From an uncultured Eubacteriales bacterium (GTDB taxonomy: Bacteria; Bacillota; Clostridia; Oscillospirales; Oscillospiraceae), in assembly GCA_900547315.1 (NCBI GenBank), contig URGI01000004.1, positions 1-45,153 of the forward strand: 45,153 nucleotides of DNA, read 5' to 3'. Made by a program: the position numbers and the translations under genes. Shown here in pieces: positions 6,416 through 13,976 of this stretch. The notes under the pieces are model-generated. The model ran no database searches. It was not told the origin of the DNA and saw only the letters and a list, made by a program, of their open reading frames with translations. The first letter of the stretch is position 1. Every line of letters starts with the position of its first letter.

Positions 6416-7039
6416 ATGTTTAGTTATAATAAGGTACGTAATTATAATAAGGAAAGAAGTTTGCGAATCTGGGAGCTGGCGGCGCTGCTGGCGCTGAGCA
6501 TAAGCCTGTGCGCGGGTGCGTGGGCGGAGGCGCGGCAAAGCTCGATAAGCTCGCGGCTGATACGCCTGCATGTCATCGCGGCGTCGGACGAAACGCAGGA
6601 GCAGGAGATAAAGCTCCGCGTGCGCGATGCCGTGCTGGAGTATCTGGCTCCGCGGCTCGACGGCGCCACGGACGCCGAGGCTGCGCGTGAGCTTATCGCG
6701 GCCAATACCGACGGCATCGCAAAGGCCGCCGAATCCGCCGCCGAGGGGCGGACGGTCCGCGTCACGCTTGGCCCCGAAAGATACCCGACGCGGCGCTATG
6801 ACGGCTTCGCGCTCCCCGCGGGGGAATATGAGTCTCTGCGCGTGATACTCGGCGAGGGGGAAGGGCACAACTGGTGGTGCGTGGCTTTCCCGCCGCTCTG
6901 CACCGGCGCCGTGACGGAGGATGAACTGCGCGCGGCGATGGAGACGGAAGACTACGGCATAATCAGCGAGCAGGACGGATACCTGCTGAAATTCAGGATC
7001 ATAGAGCTGTGGGAGAGCCTGAAAGCCCGCCTGCAATGA
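6416..7039 (+). CDS. spoIIR: stage II sporulation protein R
   Basis: SpoIIR is the secreted signal made in the forespore that triggers SpoIIGA to cleave pro-sigma-E in the mother cell. The 207-residue protein has a basic N terminus and one hydrophobic export segment (about 20-38). Next are the family segments LIRLHVIAASDETQEQEIKLRVRDAVLEYL (broken here as LIRLHVIAASD and LRVRDAVLEYL) and YDGFALPAGEYESLRV, GEGEGHNWWCVAFPPLC. The NWWCV-FPPLC signature is diagnostic. Length is normal. It stands alone between ispE and rubrerythrin. It implies the organism can, or recently could, sporulate. Confidence 0.92.
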   Translation: MFSYNKVRNYNKERSLRIWELAALLALSISLCAGAWAEARQSSISSRLIRLHVIAASDETQEQEIKLRVRDAVLEYLAPRLDGATDAEAARELIAANTDGIAKAAESAAEGRTVRVTLGPERYPTRRYDGFALPAGEYESLRVILGEGEGHNWWCVAFPPLCTGAVTEDELRAAMETEDYGIISEQDGYLLKFRIIELWESLKARLQ

Positions 7040-7101
7040 CGGCTTCACGGTACCATTTAAAGCCAAAACTACACAAAAAGCACTCCGTGCGGCAAGCTTT
7101 A

Positions 7102-7130
7102 TTGACTTTTTCTCCAGAAAAGCTTATTAT
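7102..7130 (+). promoter_or_regulatory. sigma-A promoter of the rubrerythrin gene
   Basis: TTGACT (7102-7107), 17 nt, TATTAT (7125-7130). A 38-nt leader with AAAGGAG precedes the ATG at 7169. A nearby AAGCTTTATTGAC...AAAAGCTTATTATA pattern gives a loose inverted repeat AGCTT/AAGCT around the promoter, possibly a regulator site. Confidence 0.8.
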
Positions 7131-7168
7131 AAAAATGCCACCATCATGAGCTTGAAAGGAGCTTGGAT

Positions 7169-7705
7169 ATGAATAAATACAGCGGAACAAAAACCGAGAA
7201 GAACCTTTGGGACGCGTTCGCCGGTGAGTCACAGGCGAGAAACAAGTATACCTATTTCGCGTCAGTCGCCAAGAAGGCCGGATACGAGCAGATCGCGGAG
7301 CTGTTTCTGAAAACGGCTGACAACGAGAAGGAGCACGCAAAGCTCTGGTTCAAGGAGCTGGGCGAGCTTGGAACTGTCGAGGAGAACCTGCTCCACGCCG
7401 CGGAGGGCGAGAACTACGAGTGGACCGACATGTACGAGCGCATGGCGGCCGAGGCCGAGGAAGAGGGCTTCGCGGAGCTGGCGGCGAAGTTCCGCGGCGT
7501 TGCGGCCATCGAGAAGGCGCACGAGGAGCGCTACCGCAAGCTCCTGAGCAACGTTCAGGAGAAGCAGGCATTTGAGAAGAGCGGCATACAGGTCTGGGAA
7601 TGCCGCAATTGCGGCCACATCGCCATCGGCGAGAAGGCTCCCGAGGTATGTCCCGTCTGCAACCACCCGCAGGCGTATTTCGAGCTTCGCAAAGAGAATT
7701 ACTGA
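7169..7705 (+). CDS. rbr: rubrerythrin
   Basis: Rubrerythrin reduces hydrogen peroxide in the cytoplasm of anaerobes. The 178-residue protein has an N-terminal four-helix diiron domain with ligand segments AGESQARNKY (Glu20), ADNEKEHAKLW (Glu53, His56), a further acidic helix EAEEEGFAELA, and EKAHEERY. A C-terminal rubredoxin-like domain has CRNCG (around 141) and CPVCNHPQAYF (around 158). Order and length match classical rubrerythrin. Start ATG at 7169 is 7 nt after AAAGGAG; a TTG two codons upstream is inside the RBS spacer and less likely. It is monocistronic, with its own promoter and a strong terminator. Confidence 0.96.
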   Translation: MNKYSGTKTEKNLWDAFAGESQARNKYTYFASVAKKAGYEQIAELFLKTADNEKEHAKLWFKELGELGTVEENLLHAAEGENYEWTDMYERMAAEAEEEGFAELAAKFRGVAAIEKAHEERYRKLLSNVQEKQAFEKSGIQVWECRNCGHIAIGEKAPEVCPVCNHPQAYFELRKENY

Positions 7706-7710
7706 TATAG

Positions 7711-7749
7711 CAAAAGGGTCCCCCGAACATCGTTCGGGGGACCCTTTTG
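7711..7749. terminator. strong bidirectional terminator between rbr and the lipoprotein gene
   Basis: An 18-bp perfect stem (7711-7728 with 7732-7749) has the 3-nt loop ATC and ends in CAAAAGGG/CCCTTTTG. It lies between converging genes and can serve both. Confidence 0.92.
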
Positions 7750-7762
7750 CTGTTTTGCGCGA

Positions 7763-8416
7763 TTACTCGATGCCGTAGAACTGGCTCAGAACGTCGCCGG
7801 TGATGTCCTCAAAGAAGCTGGACACGGTGAAGATAGCCATGTACTTGCCATGCTTGATGAACACCTGCTGCGTGAAGTAGTCCGCGCCCTGATACAGGCT
7901 GCTGTACTTGATGCCGGTGTGCTCCGCGCCCGCGAAATCGACCGTGATCTTCTCGGCGCTGATATCCGAGAATCCGGCGGACTGGAGCTGCTCGTCCATC
8001 TGCTCGAGCGTCATGTCAACGATCTTGTCCTCGTCCATCACCGTGCCGTAGAGCAGTCCGAGGTTCTGGATAACGACGTTGACGGAGACGAGCCCGTCGT
8101 TCGCGGAGGCGAACAGATCGTAGAAGAGGTCGGCATTCTCTATCTGCTCGGCGTACTTTTCGTCGTCATACTGGTCGGCAGTCCAGCCGATGAGCTGCGC
8201 GAGCTGTTCCTCGTCGTAAATGCTCCAGCTGTCGTCAAGGCTGATGCCGACACCGAGATAAGAGTTCTCGTAAACGCCGCCGTTTATCGTGCCCAGCTGG
8301 AACGAAGAGTCGTCCTCGCCCGATGTCACGCTGCCGCCGATGTCCTTCCCCGCGCCGCAGGCGCAGAGGGCGAACACCGTGCACACTGCGAGCAGCACCG
8401 CAATAAGCTTTTTCAT
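7763..8416 (-). CDS. predicted lipoprotein of unknown function
   Basis: The 217-residue protein begins with a lipoprotein signal (MKKLIAVLLAVCTVFALCAC) with the lipid-bearing Cys at 20, followed by a Gly/Ser/Asp-rich linker. The rest has no motif I recognise. It contains SYLGVGISLDDSWSIYDEE, a pattern seen in small lipoproteins with a beta-rich PsbP/Mog1-like fold, but that is only a resemblance. It overlaps the trmO stop by an ATGA junction and is the last gene of the miaB-mutS-CPBP-trmO group, ending at the bidirectional terminator. It would be processed by Lgt and the LspA encoded at 22929. No residues suggest an enzyme. Confidence 0.75.
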   Translation of the reverse strand: MKKLIAVLLAVCTVFALCACGAGKDIGGSVTSGEDDSSFQLGTINGGVYENSYLGVGISLDDSWSIYDEEQLAQLIGWTADQYDDEKYAEQIENADLFYDLFASANDGLVSVNVVIQNLGLLYGTVMDEDKIVDMTLEQMDEQLQSAGFSDISAEKITVDFAGAEHTGIKYSSLYQGADYFTQQVFIKHGKYMAIFTVSSFFEDITGDVLSQFYGIE

Positions 8417-9111
8417 TTGTCTTCTCTCCTGTCTGATATATTTTTTACGGTAAGCACTTCGCCGCTGACCGTAAATTCCACGTTCAGCCCCGCAAAATCC
8501 ATCGCGTAGGCTCTGTCAGGATCGTTCTGATACCGCGGTCTCGGGTCGTTTGCCAGTACGCCGGTGAGCGCAGCGCGCTTATCGGCGGGGACGACGCGCA
8601 TGAGCTCATCCGGACACTCGACGCGGAGCTGCGCCCCGGAATCGGGCGCGAAGCCGGACAGCGCGTCCGGATGGCAGTCCGCGTAGGAAATGTAGGGCTT
8701 GACGTCGTATACAGGAGTGCCGTCCATCATGTCTGCCCCCGCGATGCGAAGATACGCGCCGCAGTTTGCACCGTGTCCGATACCCAGCAGCCGCACACAG
8801 GAAAGCCCCAGCGCGTTCGGGCGGAAGGGTGAGCGCGTCGCAAATACGCCCATGCGCGCGTTGCCGCCGAGACGCGGCGGCCGCACCGTCGGAGACCAGC
8901 TGTCGCGCACGGCCTCGGAGAACTGCCATATCACCCAGATGTGGGAGAAGCCATCCAGCCCGCGCAGCGCCTCCTCGCGCCGGTATTCCGGCTCGAAGAT
9001 TATTGCGGCCTCAAGCGCATCGACTATCCCCGCCTGGCGCGGGATGCCGAATTTTTCTGGGAAGTCACTGCGCACATGGCCGATGGTTTTCAGCTCGTAT
9101 GTTTCGCTCAT
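8413..9111 (-). CDS. trmO: tRNA N6-methyltransferase TrmO (YaeB/TsaA family)
   Basis: TrmO uses S-adenosylmethionine to methylate the threonylcarbamoyl group of t6A37 in certain tRNAs. The 232-residue protein has the family N terminus (TIGHVRSDFPEKFGIPRQ), GFSHIWVIWQF, the SAM-binding stretch RMGVFATRSPFRPNALGLS, and DGTPVYDVKPYISYAD. A C-terminal domain with DPRPRYQNDPDRAYAMDF corresponds to the usual extension. The start is ATG 9111, overlapping the preceding stop (ATGA), so the longer reading from 9138 is rejected. It lies in an operon with miaB and mutS; with miaA, miaB and tadA the window holds several anticodon-loop modification enzymes. Confidence 0.9.
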   Translation of the reverse strand: MSETYELKTIGHVRSDFPEKFGIPRQAGIVDALEAAIIFEPEYRREEALRGLDGFSHIWVIWQFSEAVRDSWSPTVRPPRLGGNARMGVFATRSPFRPNALGLSCVRLLGIGHGANCGAYLRIAGADMMDGTPVYDVKPYISYADCHPDALSGFAPDSGAQLRVECPDELMRVVPADKRAALTGVLANDPRPRYQNDPDRAYAMDFAGLNVEFTVSGEVLTVKNISDRREDK

Positions 9112-9809
9112 AGGTTCGAAAGCGCGTTGAGCGCCCACATCGACATGCCGTTTACCAGCATGTGAAGCCCGATGCTGCCCCAGATGCTGTTGCAGCGCTC
9201 ATAGCAGCGGCAGAGCAGGAACGCGACCGGCAGGTATTGGATGACGTATATCCAGTAGCTCGCGTCGCTGATGGCGTAGGCCCAGATGTGGTATACGGAG
9301 AAGAGGATCATGCTCGCCGCATACGCCGCGACGCGGTTATATTTCCGCAGCAGGCCGAAAACGCCTGCACGGAACATCAGTTCCTCCACGATCGGCGCCA
9401 TTACGACCGTCATAATGACCATCTGCCGCCCGCTCTCCAGCGCCATGTCGATAACCGCGCCGTTGTTCGGATTGCTGAGGCTGTCCGCGGCGGTGAGTAT
9501 CAGCGCGATGACGAAGTTTGAGAGGTAGTATATGCCGTATGAGACGCCGATCTCCACGATGAATTTCACCGGATGATCGCACAGCGCATCAAAGTCGCGG
9601 CGCAGGAATTTGCCCAGCAGCGCGAGCATGTACACCGTGCCGACGGAGTAGGCGATGATGTTGAGCGTCAGCAGATCGGACACGCCGAACACCAGCGCCG
9701 CTACAAGGCTCGGTATGCCGATAACGTGCACCGGCAGGTATGCGAGCGCCGCTATATACTCTTTCTTTGTGAGGCTGCTGGTGAATTGCAGCCCGCTTTT
9801 TTCAGGCAT
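9108..9809 (-). CDS. CPBP-family intramembrane metalloprotease (CAAX-like)
   Basis: The 233-residue, multi-pass membrane protein (about six to seven helices) carries the Abi/CPBP motifs: APIVEELMFRAGVFG (motif 1, EExxxR), FSVYHIWAY (motif 2, with the zinc-ligand His) and a final LHMLVNGMS. Members are related to Rce1 CAAX proteases and serve in membrane protein processing or bacteriocin self-protection; the bacterial substrate is usually unknown. It begins one base after the mutS stop and overlaps the trmO start (ATGA), so it is translated within the mutS operon. No bacteriocin gene is adjacent. Confidence 0.88.
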   Translation of the reverse strand: MPEKSGLQFTSSLTKKEYIAALAYLPVHVIGIPSLVAALVFGVSDLLTLNIIAYSVGTVYMLALLGKFLRRDFDALCDHPVKFIVEIGVSYGIYYLSNFVIALILTAADSLSNPNNGAVIDMALESGRQMVIMTVVMAPIVEELMFRAGVFGLLRKYNRVAAYAASMILFSVYHIWAYAISDASYWIYVIQYLPVAFLLCRCYERCNSIWGSIGLHMLVNGMSMWALNALSNL

Positions 9810-9810
9810 G

Positions 9811-12411
9811 TTATGCCCTCGCTTTCTTTTGCAGCTCGAAGAGGAGATTCATCGCTTCGAGCGGGGTGAGAGTGTTCACGTCTGTGCGCAGCAGGATATC
9901 GCGCACCTCGTCCGCGCCGACATCGGCCAGACTTATCTGGTCGTCCGCAGCCTTGGGCGTGACGGCGGGGCCTATCCCGCTCGATTCCAGCTCCTTGAGG
10001 TAGCCCTTGGCCTTGCTTATCACGCTGTCAGGCAGACCCGCGAGCTTTGCGACCTCAATGCCGTAGCTGTCATCCGCCGCGCCGCGCACTATCTTGCGTA
10101 GGAACACCAGCGTTCCGCCCTGCTTCTTGGCCGTGATGTTATAGTTTCTCACGCCGCCCAGCTCGCCCTCGAGCGCGGACAGCTCGTGATAATGCGTCGC
10201 GAACATCGTCTTAGCGCCGAGCCTGCGCTTGTCTGCGCAGTATTCCAGCACCGCGCGGGCGATAGCCATGCCGTCGAAGGTCGAGGTGCCGCGGCCTATC
10301 TCGTCGAGGATGAGCAGTGACGAGGCCGTCGCGTGCTTGAGTATTCCGGCCATCTCGTTCATCTCCACCATGAAGGTGGACTGGCCGGAGGCCAGGTCGT
10401 CCGACGCGCCGATCCTTGTGAACACGCGGTCAACAACGCCGATGGTTGCGCTCTTTGCCGGAACAAAGGAGCCCATCTGCGCCATGAGAACTATGAGCGC
10501 CGTCTGGCGCATGTAGGTCGATTTACCGGCCATGTTCGGCCCCGTGACGATCGCGCAGCGGTCGTCGGAGTCGTTCAGGAAGGTGTCGTTCGGGACGAAC
10601 AGCACATCCTTGAGCGTCTGCTCAACAACGGGATGCCGACCTTCGATTATGTGCAGCTCCTTCGAGGTATCGACCTCCGGCATCGTGTAGTTGTTCCGCA
10701 CCGCGACCTCGGCCAGCGAGCACAGTGCATCCAGCCGCGCGACGCGGTCGGCGGCCTCCTTGACGCGGTCAACATTTGCTGCGACCATGTCGCGTATCTC
10801 GCAGAAGTAGCGGTATTCGAGGTCGTTTATCCTGTCCTTCGCTGTCAGGAGCGTGTTTTCAAGCTCCTTCAGCTCCTGGGTGAAATAGCGCTCGTTCGAG
10901 ACAAGCGTCTGCTTGCGTATGTAGTCGGCGGGGACGTTTTCAAGCCCCGCGGATTTCGGCACGTCAATATAGTAGCCGAACACCTTGTTGTAGCCGACCT
11001 TGAGCTTCTTTATGCCCGTGCGCTGGCGCTCACGCTGCTCCAGCTCCGTGACCATCTGGGTGCCGTTGTCGCGGATGTTGCGCAGCTTATCGACCTCTTC
11101 GGAGTAGCCCTCGCGCAGTATCCCCCCCTCGCGGACGGAAAACGGCGGCTCGTCGCATATTGCGCGGTCTATCTGGGCACGGATATCGTCCAGCGCGTCC
11201 ATCGCGCAGATGTCACGCAATTCAAGGCTCTTGAAGCCCGCGAGCAGCTCTTTGAGCCGCGGCAGCTGTCCCGCGCAGTTTGCGAGCATGCGCAGGTCGC
11301 GCCCGCCGGCCGTACCGTAGACGCAGCGCGCGGCAAGGCGCTCCATGTCGCTTATCTCGCGCATCACGAGTGTCAGTTCCGAGCGGTCCACCGTGTCGTT
11401 ATACAGCTCGCTCACCGCCGTGAGCCGCCGCTTTATCGCGACGACGGACAGCAGCGGCCGCTCGACCCATGAGCGCAGCAGCCGCCCGCCCATCGGGGTT
11501 TTGGTCTTGTCTAGCACCCACAGCAGAGAGCCGCGCTTTTCGCCGCTGCGCAGAGTTTCGGTTAGCTCGAGATTGCGCCGTGTCGTCCAGTCAAGCTCCA
11601 TGTAGCGCCCGCTGTAAAATATGTCAAGGCGGTTTATGTGGCTGAGGTCAAATTTCTGCGTCTCGATTATGTAGGCCAGCAGCGCGCCCACGGCGCATAC
11701 CGCCGCGCTCTCGCCGCCGAGACCGGCCTTGTCCACATCCTCGAAGCCGAACTGGCGGCATACCAGCTCCGCCGCCTGAAGATACTCAAATTTATCGCCG
11801 CCATGCTCCGGCATCGCGCCGAGCTTGGAGCTTACAAACTCCGTTATCGCGGAGTTCTCCTCAGCGCCCATCGACAGCACTACCTCGCGCGGCGTGAAGC
11901 GGCCGAGCTCGTTTATAACGTGGCTCACCGCGTCCCCGTCGAAGCCCGCGCAGCAGAATTCGCCGGTCGAAACGTCGCAGAACGAGACTCCGGCGTGGCC
12001 GTTGTTGAGATACACGGCGGAGATGTAGTTGCTGCGGTGCTCGTCGAGCATGGAGCTTTCGGTCACGGTGCCGGGCGTGATTATGCGTATCACGTCGCGC
12101 TGGACAAGCCCCTTTGCGAGTGCGGGATCCTCCGTCTGCTCGCAGATGGCGACCTTGTAGCCCTTGGCGATGAGGCGGGCGATATATGTCTCTGCGCTGT
12201 GGTAGGGTATGCCGCACATCGGCGTACGCTCGTCGGGGTTCTCAACCGAGCGGTCGCGTGTTGTAAGCGCGAGGTCGAGCAGCTTCGAGGCGAGGCGCGC
12301 GTCGTCATCGAACATCTCATAGAAGTCGCCGAGGCGGAAGAACAGCAGGCAATCCTGATACTGCTGCTTTATTTCGTAATACTGCCGCTTCATCGGCGTC
12401 AATTCAGCCAT
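9811..12411 (-). CDS. mutS: DNA mismatch repair protein MutS
   Basis: MutS recognises mismatches and recruits MutL. The 866-residue protein has the mismatch-binding N terminus (PMKRQYYEIK, then FFRLGDFYEMFDDDA with the Phe-x-Glu wedge F-Y-E), CGIPYHS, the connector, lever and clamp domains, and the ATPase: GPNMAGKSTYMRQ (Walker A), LILDEIGRGTSTFDG (Walker B/signature) and ATHYHEL. The C terminus has the helix-turn-helix and beta-clamp region. Start ATG 12411 is 2 nt after the miaB stop, with AAGGGAT upstream; a longer reading from 12447 overlaps miaB and is less likely. It is complete and of normal length. Confidence 0.97.
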   Translation of the reverse strand: MAELTPMKRQYYEIKQQYQDCLLFFRLGDFYEMFDDDARLASKLLDLALTTRDRSVENPDERTPMCGIPYHSAETYIARLIAKGYKVAICEQTEDPALAKGLVQRDVIRIITPGTVTESSMLDEHRSNYISAVYLNNGHAGVSFCDVSTGEFCCAGFDGDAVSHVINELGRFTPREVVLSMGAEENSAITEFVSSKLGAMPEHGGDKFEYLQAAELVCRQFGFEDVDKAGLGGESAAVCAVGALLAYIIETQKFDLSHINRLDIFYSGRYMELDWTTRRNLELTETLRSGEKRGSLLWVLDKTKTPMGGRLLRSWVERPLLSVVAIKRRLTAVSELYNDTVDRSELTLVMREISDMERLAARCVYGTAGGRDLRMLANCAGQLPRLKELLAGFKSLELRDICAMDALDDIRAQIDRAICDEPPFSVREGGILREGYSEEVDKLRNIRDNGTQMVTELEQRERQRTGIKKLKVGYNKVFGYYIDVPKSAGLENVPADYIRKQTLVSNERYFTQELKELENTLLTAKDRINDLEYRYFCEIRDMVAANVDRVKEAADRVARLDALCSLAEVAVRNNYTMPEVDTSKELHIIEGRHPVVEQTLKDVLFVPNDTFLNDSDDRCAIVTGPNMAGKSTYMRQTALIVLMAQMGSFVPAKSATIGVVDRVFTRIGASDDLASGQSTFMVEMNEMAGILKHATASSLLILDEIGRGTSTFDGMAIARAVLEYCADKRRLGAKTMFATHYHELSALEGELGGVRNYNITAKKQGGTLVFLRKIVRGAADDSYGIEVAKLAGLPDSVISKAKGYLKELESSGIGPAVTPKAADDQISLADVGADEVRDILLRTDVNTLTPLEAMNLLFELQKKARA

Positions 12412-12413
12412 AA

Positions 12414-13823
12414 TTATCCCTTCTCTATCTCTCCGTACAGCGCCCAAGTGTTGCTGGAGACTATTTTTACGTTTACAAACTGCCCGATCAGGCTCTTGTC
12501 ACCGTGCAGATGCACGAGGCGGCCGCCGTTTGTGCGGGAGGAGAGGTTATATTCCTCACGGCCGGTCTCGCCGTCAACGAGCACGCGCACGGTTTTACCC
12601 TCATACTCCTTGTGCTTCTCGCCGGAGATGCGGTTGGACACATCCATGAGCCGGTCGAAATGCTTCTGCTTGTCGGCACGGGTGTAGGGGTCGGGCATCG
12701 AGGCCGCCGGAGTGCCGACGCGCTTGGAGTAGATGAAGGTGAACATCGCGTCGAAGCGCACCTCCTCGCAGAGGCTTATCGTGTCCTCAAATTCCTCCTC
12801 CGTCTCGTTCGGGAAGCCGACGATTATATCCGTCGTGATGACGATGTCGGGCATATAGCGCCTCGCGGTCGCCACCTGCGAGAGATATTTCTCGCGCGTG
12901 TAATTGCGGTTCATCATCTTGAGTATGTGGTCATTGCCGGACTGCACGGGCAGGTGGATATGATGTGCGCATTTCTCGCACTCGGCCATGGTCTTGAAGA
13001 GCTTCTCCGTTGCGTCCTTGGGGTGGCTCGTCATGAAGCGGAGGATGAAGTCGCCGGGGATGTCGTTTATCATGCGCAGCAGGTCGGAGAAATCGGTCTT
13101 GCTGTCAAGATCCTTGCCATAGGAGTTGACGTTCTGGCCGAGCAGCGTGATGTCCTTGTAGCCCTCGGCGACAAGCTGCCGCGCCTCGGCGACGACGTCC
13201 TCCGGCAATCTCGACCGCTCGCGGCCGCGGACGTAGGGGACGACGCAGTAGGTGCAGAAGTTGTTGCAGCCGTACATTATCGACAGCCACGCCTTTACGC
13301 TGCCGTCACGCCGCAGGGGGATGCCCTCGACGACTGTGCCGTTGCTCTTCGCCGTCGCGAATACGCGCTTGTGCCTAGTCATGACCTGCTGCAGCAGCTC
13401 CGGAAAGCGCCACAGCTCATGCGGGCCGAATACGAGATCGACAACCGGATAGGATTTTTTTATTTTTTCAGCCATGTGCTCCTGCTGCACCATGCAGCCG
13501 CAGACGGCGATTATCTGGTTGGGGTTATTCTTCTTTGTGTGGTTCAGCGCGCCGACGTTGCCGAGAACGCGCATCTCGGCGTGCTCGCGCACGGCGCAGG
13601 TGTTGACGACGATGACGTCGGCCTGAAATTCGTCCTGCGTGAAGCCGTAGCCCATCTCGGCGAGATAGCCGCGCAGCTTCTCGCTGTCGGCCTCGTTCTG
13701 CTGGCAGCCGTAGGTGTCCACCATTGCGAGCGGGCGCTTGCCGTCGGCGGTCACGGTCTCGAAAATTTCGGCGCAGATGTCCTCCTGCTGCTTTATCCTG
13801 CTTATATCTATAGTCTCTCTCAT
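12414..13823 (-). CDS. miaB: tRNA-2-methylthio-N6-dimethylallyladenosine synthase
   Basis: MiaB adds the methylthio group to i6A37, the product of MiaA (encoded divergently). The 469-residue radical-SAM enzyme has the N-terminal MTTase domain with cluster cysteines in DTYGCQQNEAD, NTCAVREHAE and VCGCMVQ. The radical-SAM motif is GCNNFCTYCVVPYVRGRERSR, followed by HLPVQSGND, GFPNETEEEF and a C-terminal TRAM domain. Start ATG 13823 follows AGAGGA by 6 nt, preferred over an upstream ATG at 13853 that has no RBS. It leads the minus-strand operon and has its own promoter. Confidence 0.96.
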   Translation of the reverse strand: MRETIDISRIKQQEDICAEIFETVTADGKRPLAMVDTYGCQQNEADSEKLRGYLAEMGYGFTQDEFQADVIVVNTCAVREHAEMRVLGNVGALNHTKKNNPNQIIAVCGCMVQQEHMAEKIKKSYPVVDLVFGPHELWRFPELLQQVMTRHKRVFATAKSNGTVVEGIPLRRDGSVKAWLSIMYGCNNFCTYCVVPYVRGRERSRLPEDVVAEARQLVAEGYKDITLLGQNVNSYGKDLDSKTDFSDLLRMINDIPGDFILRFMTSHPKDATEKLFKTMAECEKCAHHIHLPVQSGNDHILKMMNRNYTREKYLSQVATARRYMPDIVITTDIIVGFPNETEEEFEDTISLCEEVRFDAMFTFIYSKRVGTPAASMPDPYTRADKQKHFDRLMDVSNRISGEKHKEYEGKTVRVLVDGETGREEYNLSSRTNGGRLVHLHGDKSLIGQFVNVKIVSSNTWALYGEIEKG

Positions 13824-13856
13824 GTCATATCCTCTGTTAAGATAGTTTTTCATTTT

Positions 13857-13886
13857 ATATTAACATAAAAGCTATGGAACTTTCAA
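13857..13886 (-). promoter_or_regulatory. promoter of the miaB-mutS operon
   Basis: Minus-strand TTGAAA (13886-13881) and TAATAT (13862-13857) with an 18-nt spacer. It lies back to back with the mutL promoter (its -10 is at 13898), so the two may compete for polymerase. Confidence 0.65.
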
Positions 13887-13903
13887 CCGAAATCGTGTAT
13901 AAT
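13875..13903 (+). promoter_or_regulatory. candidate promoter of the mutL-miaA-hfq operon
   Basis: A perfect TATAAT (13898-13903) is preceded at 17 nt by a poor -35 (TGGAAC, 13875-13880). A T-rich stretch and a GC inverted repeat (CCGCGC/GCGCGG, 13919-13939) lie in the leader before AAGGAG and the ATG. Confidence 0.55.
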
Positions 13904-13976
13904 ATCTCTGCTTCTGAAGCCGCGCTTTTTCCGCGCGCGGCAAAGAAGCGCATTGAGGCTTTTAAGGAGAAACCAT

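Noticed and set aside
10333..11472. long plus-strand frame opposite mutS
   Set aside because: Antisense shadow of a well-identified gene; its translation has no family features.
12504..13868. plus-strand frame opposite miaB
   Set aside because: miaB has all radical-SAM and MTTase motifs; the opposite frame is low-complexity and lacks an RBS.
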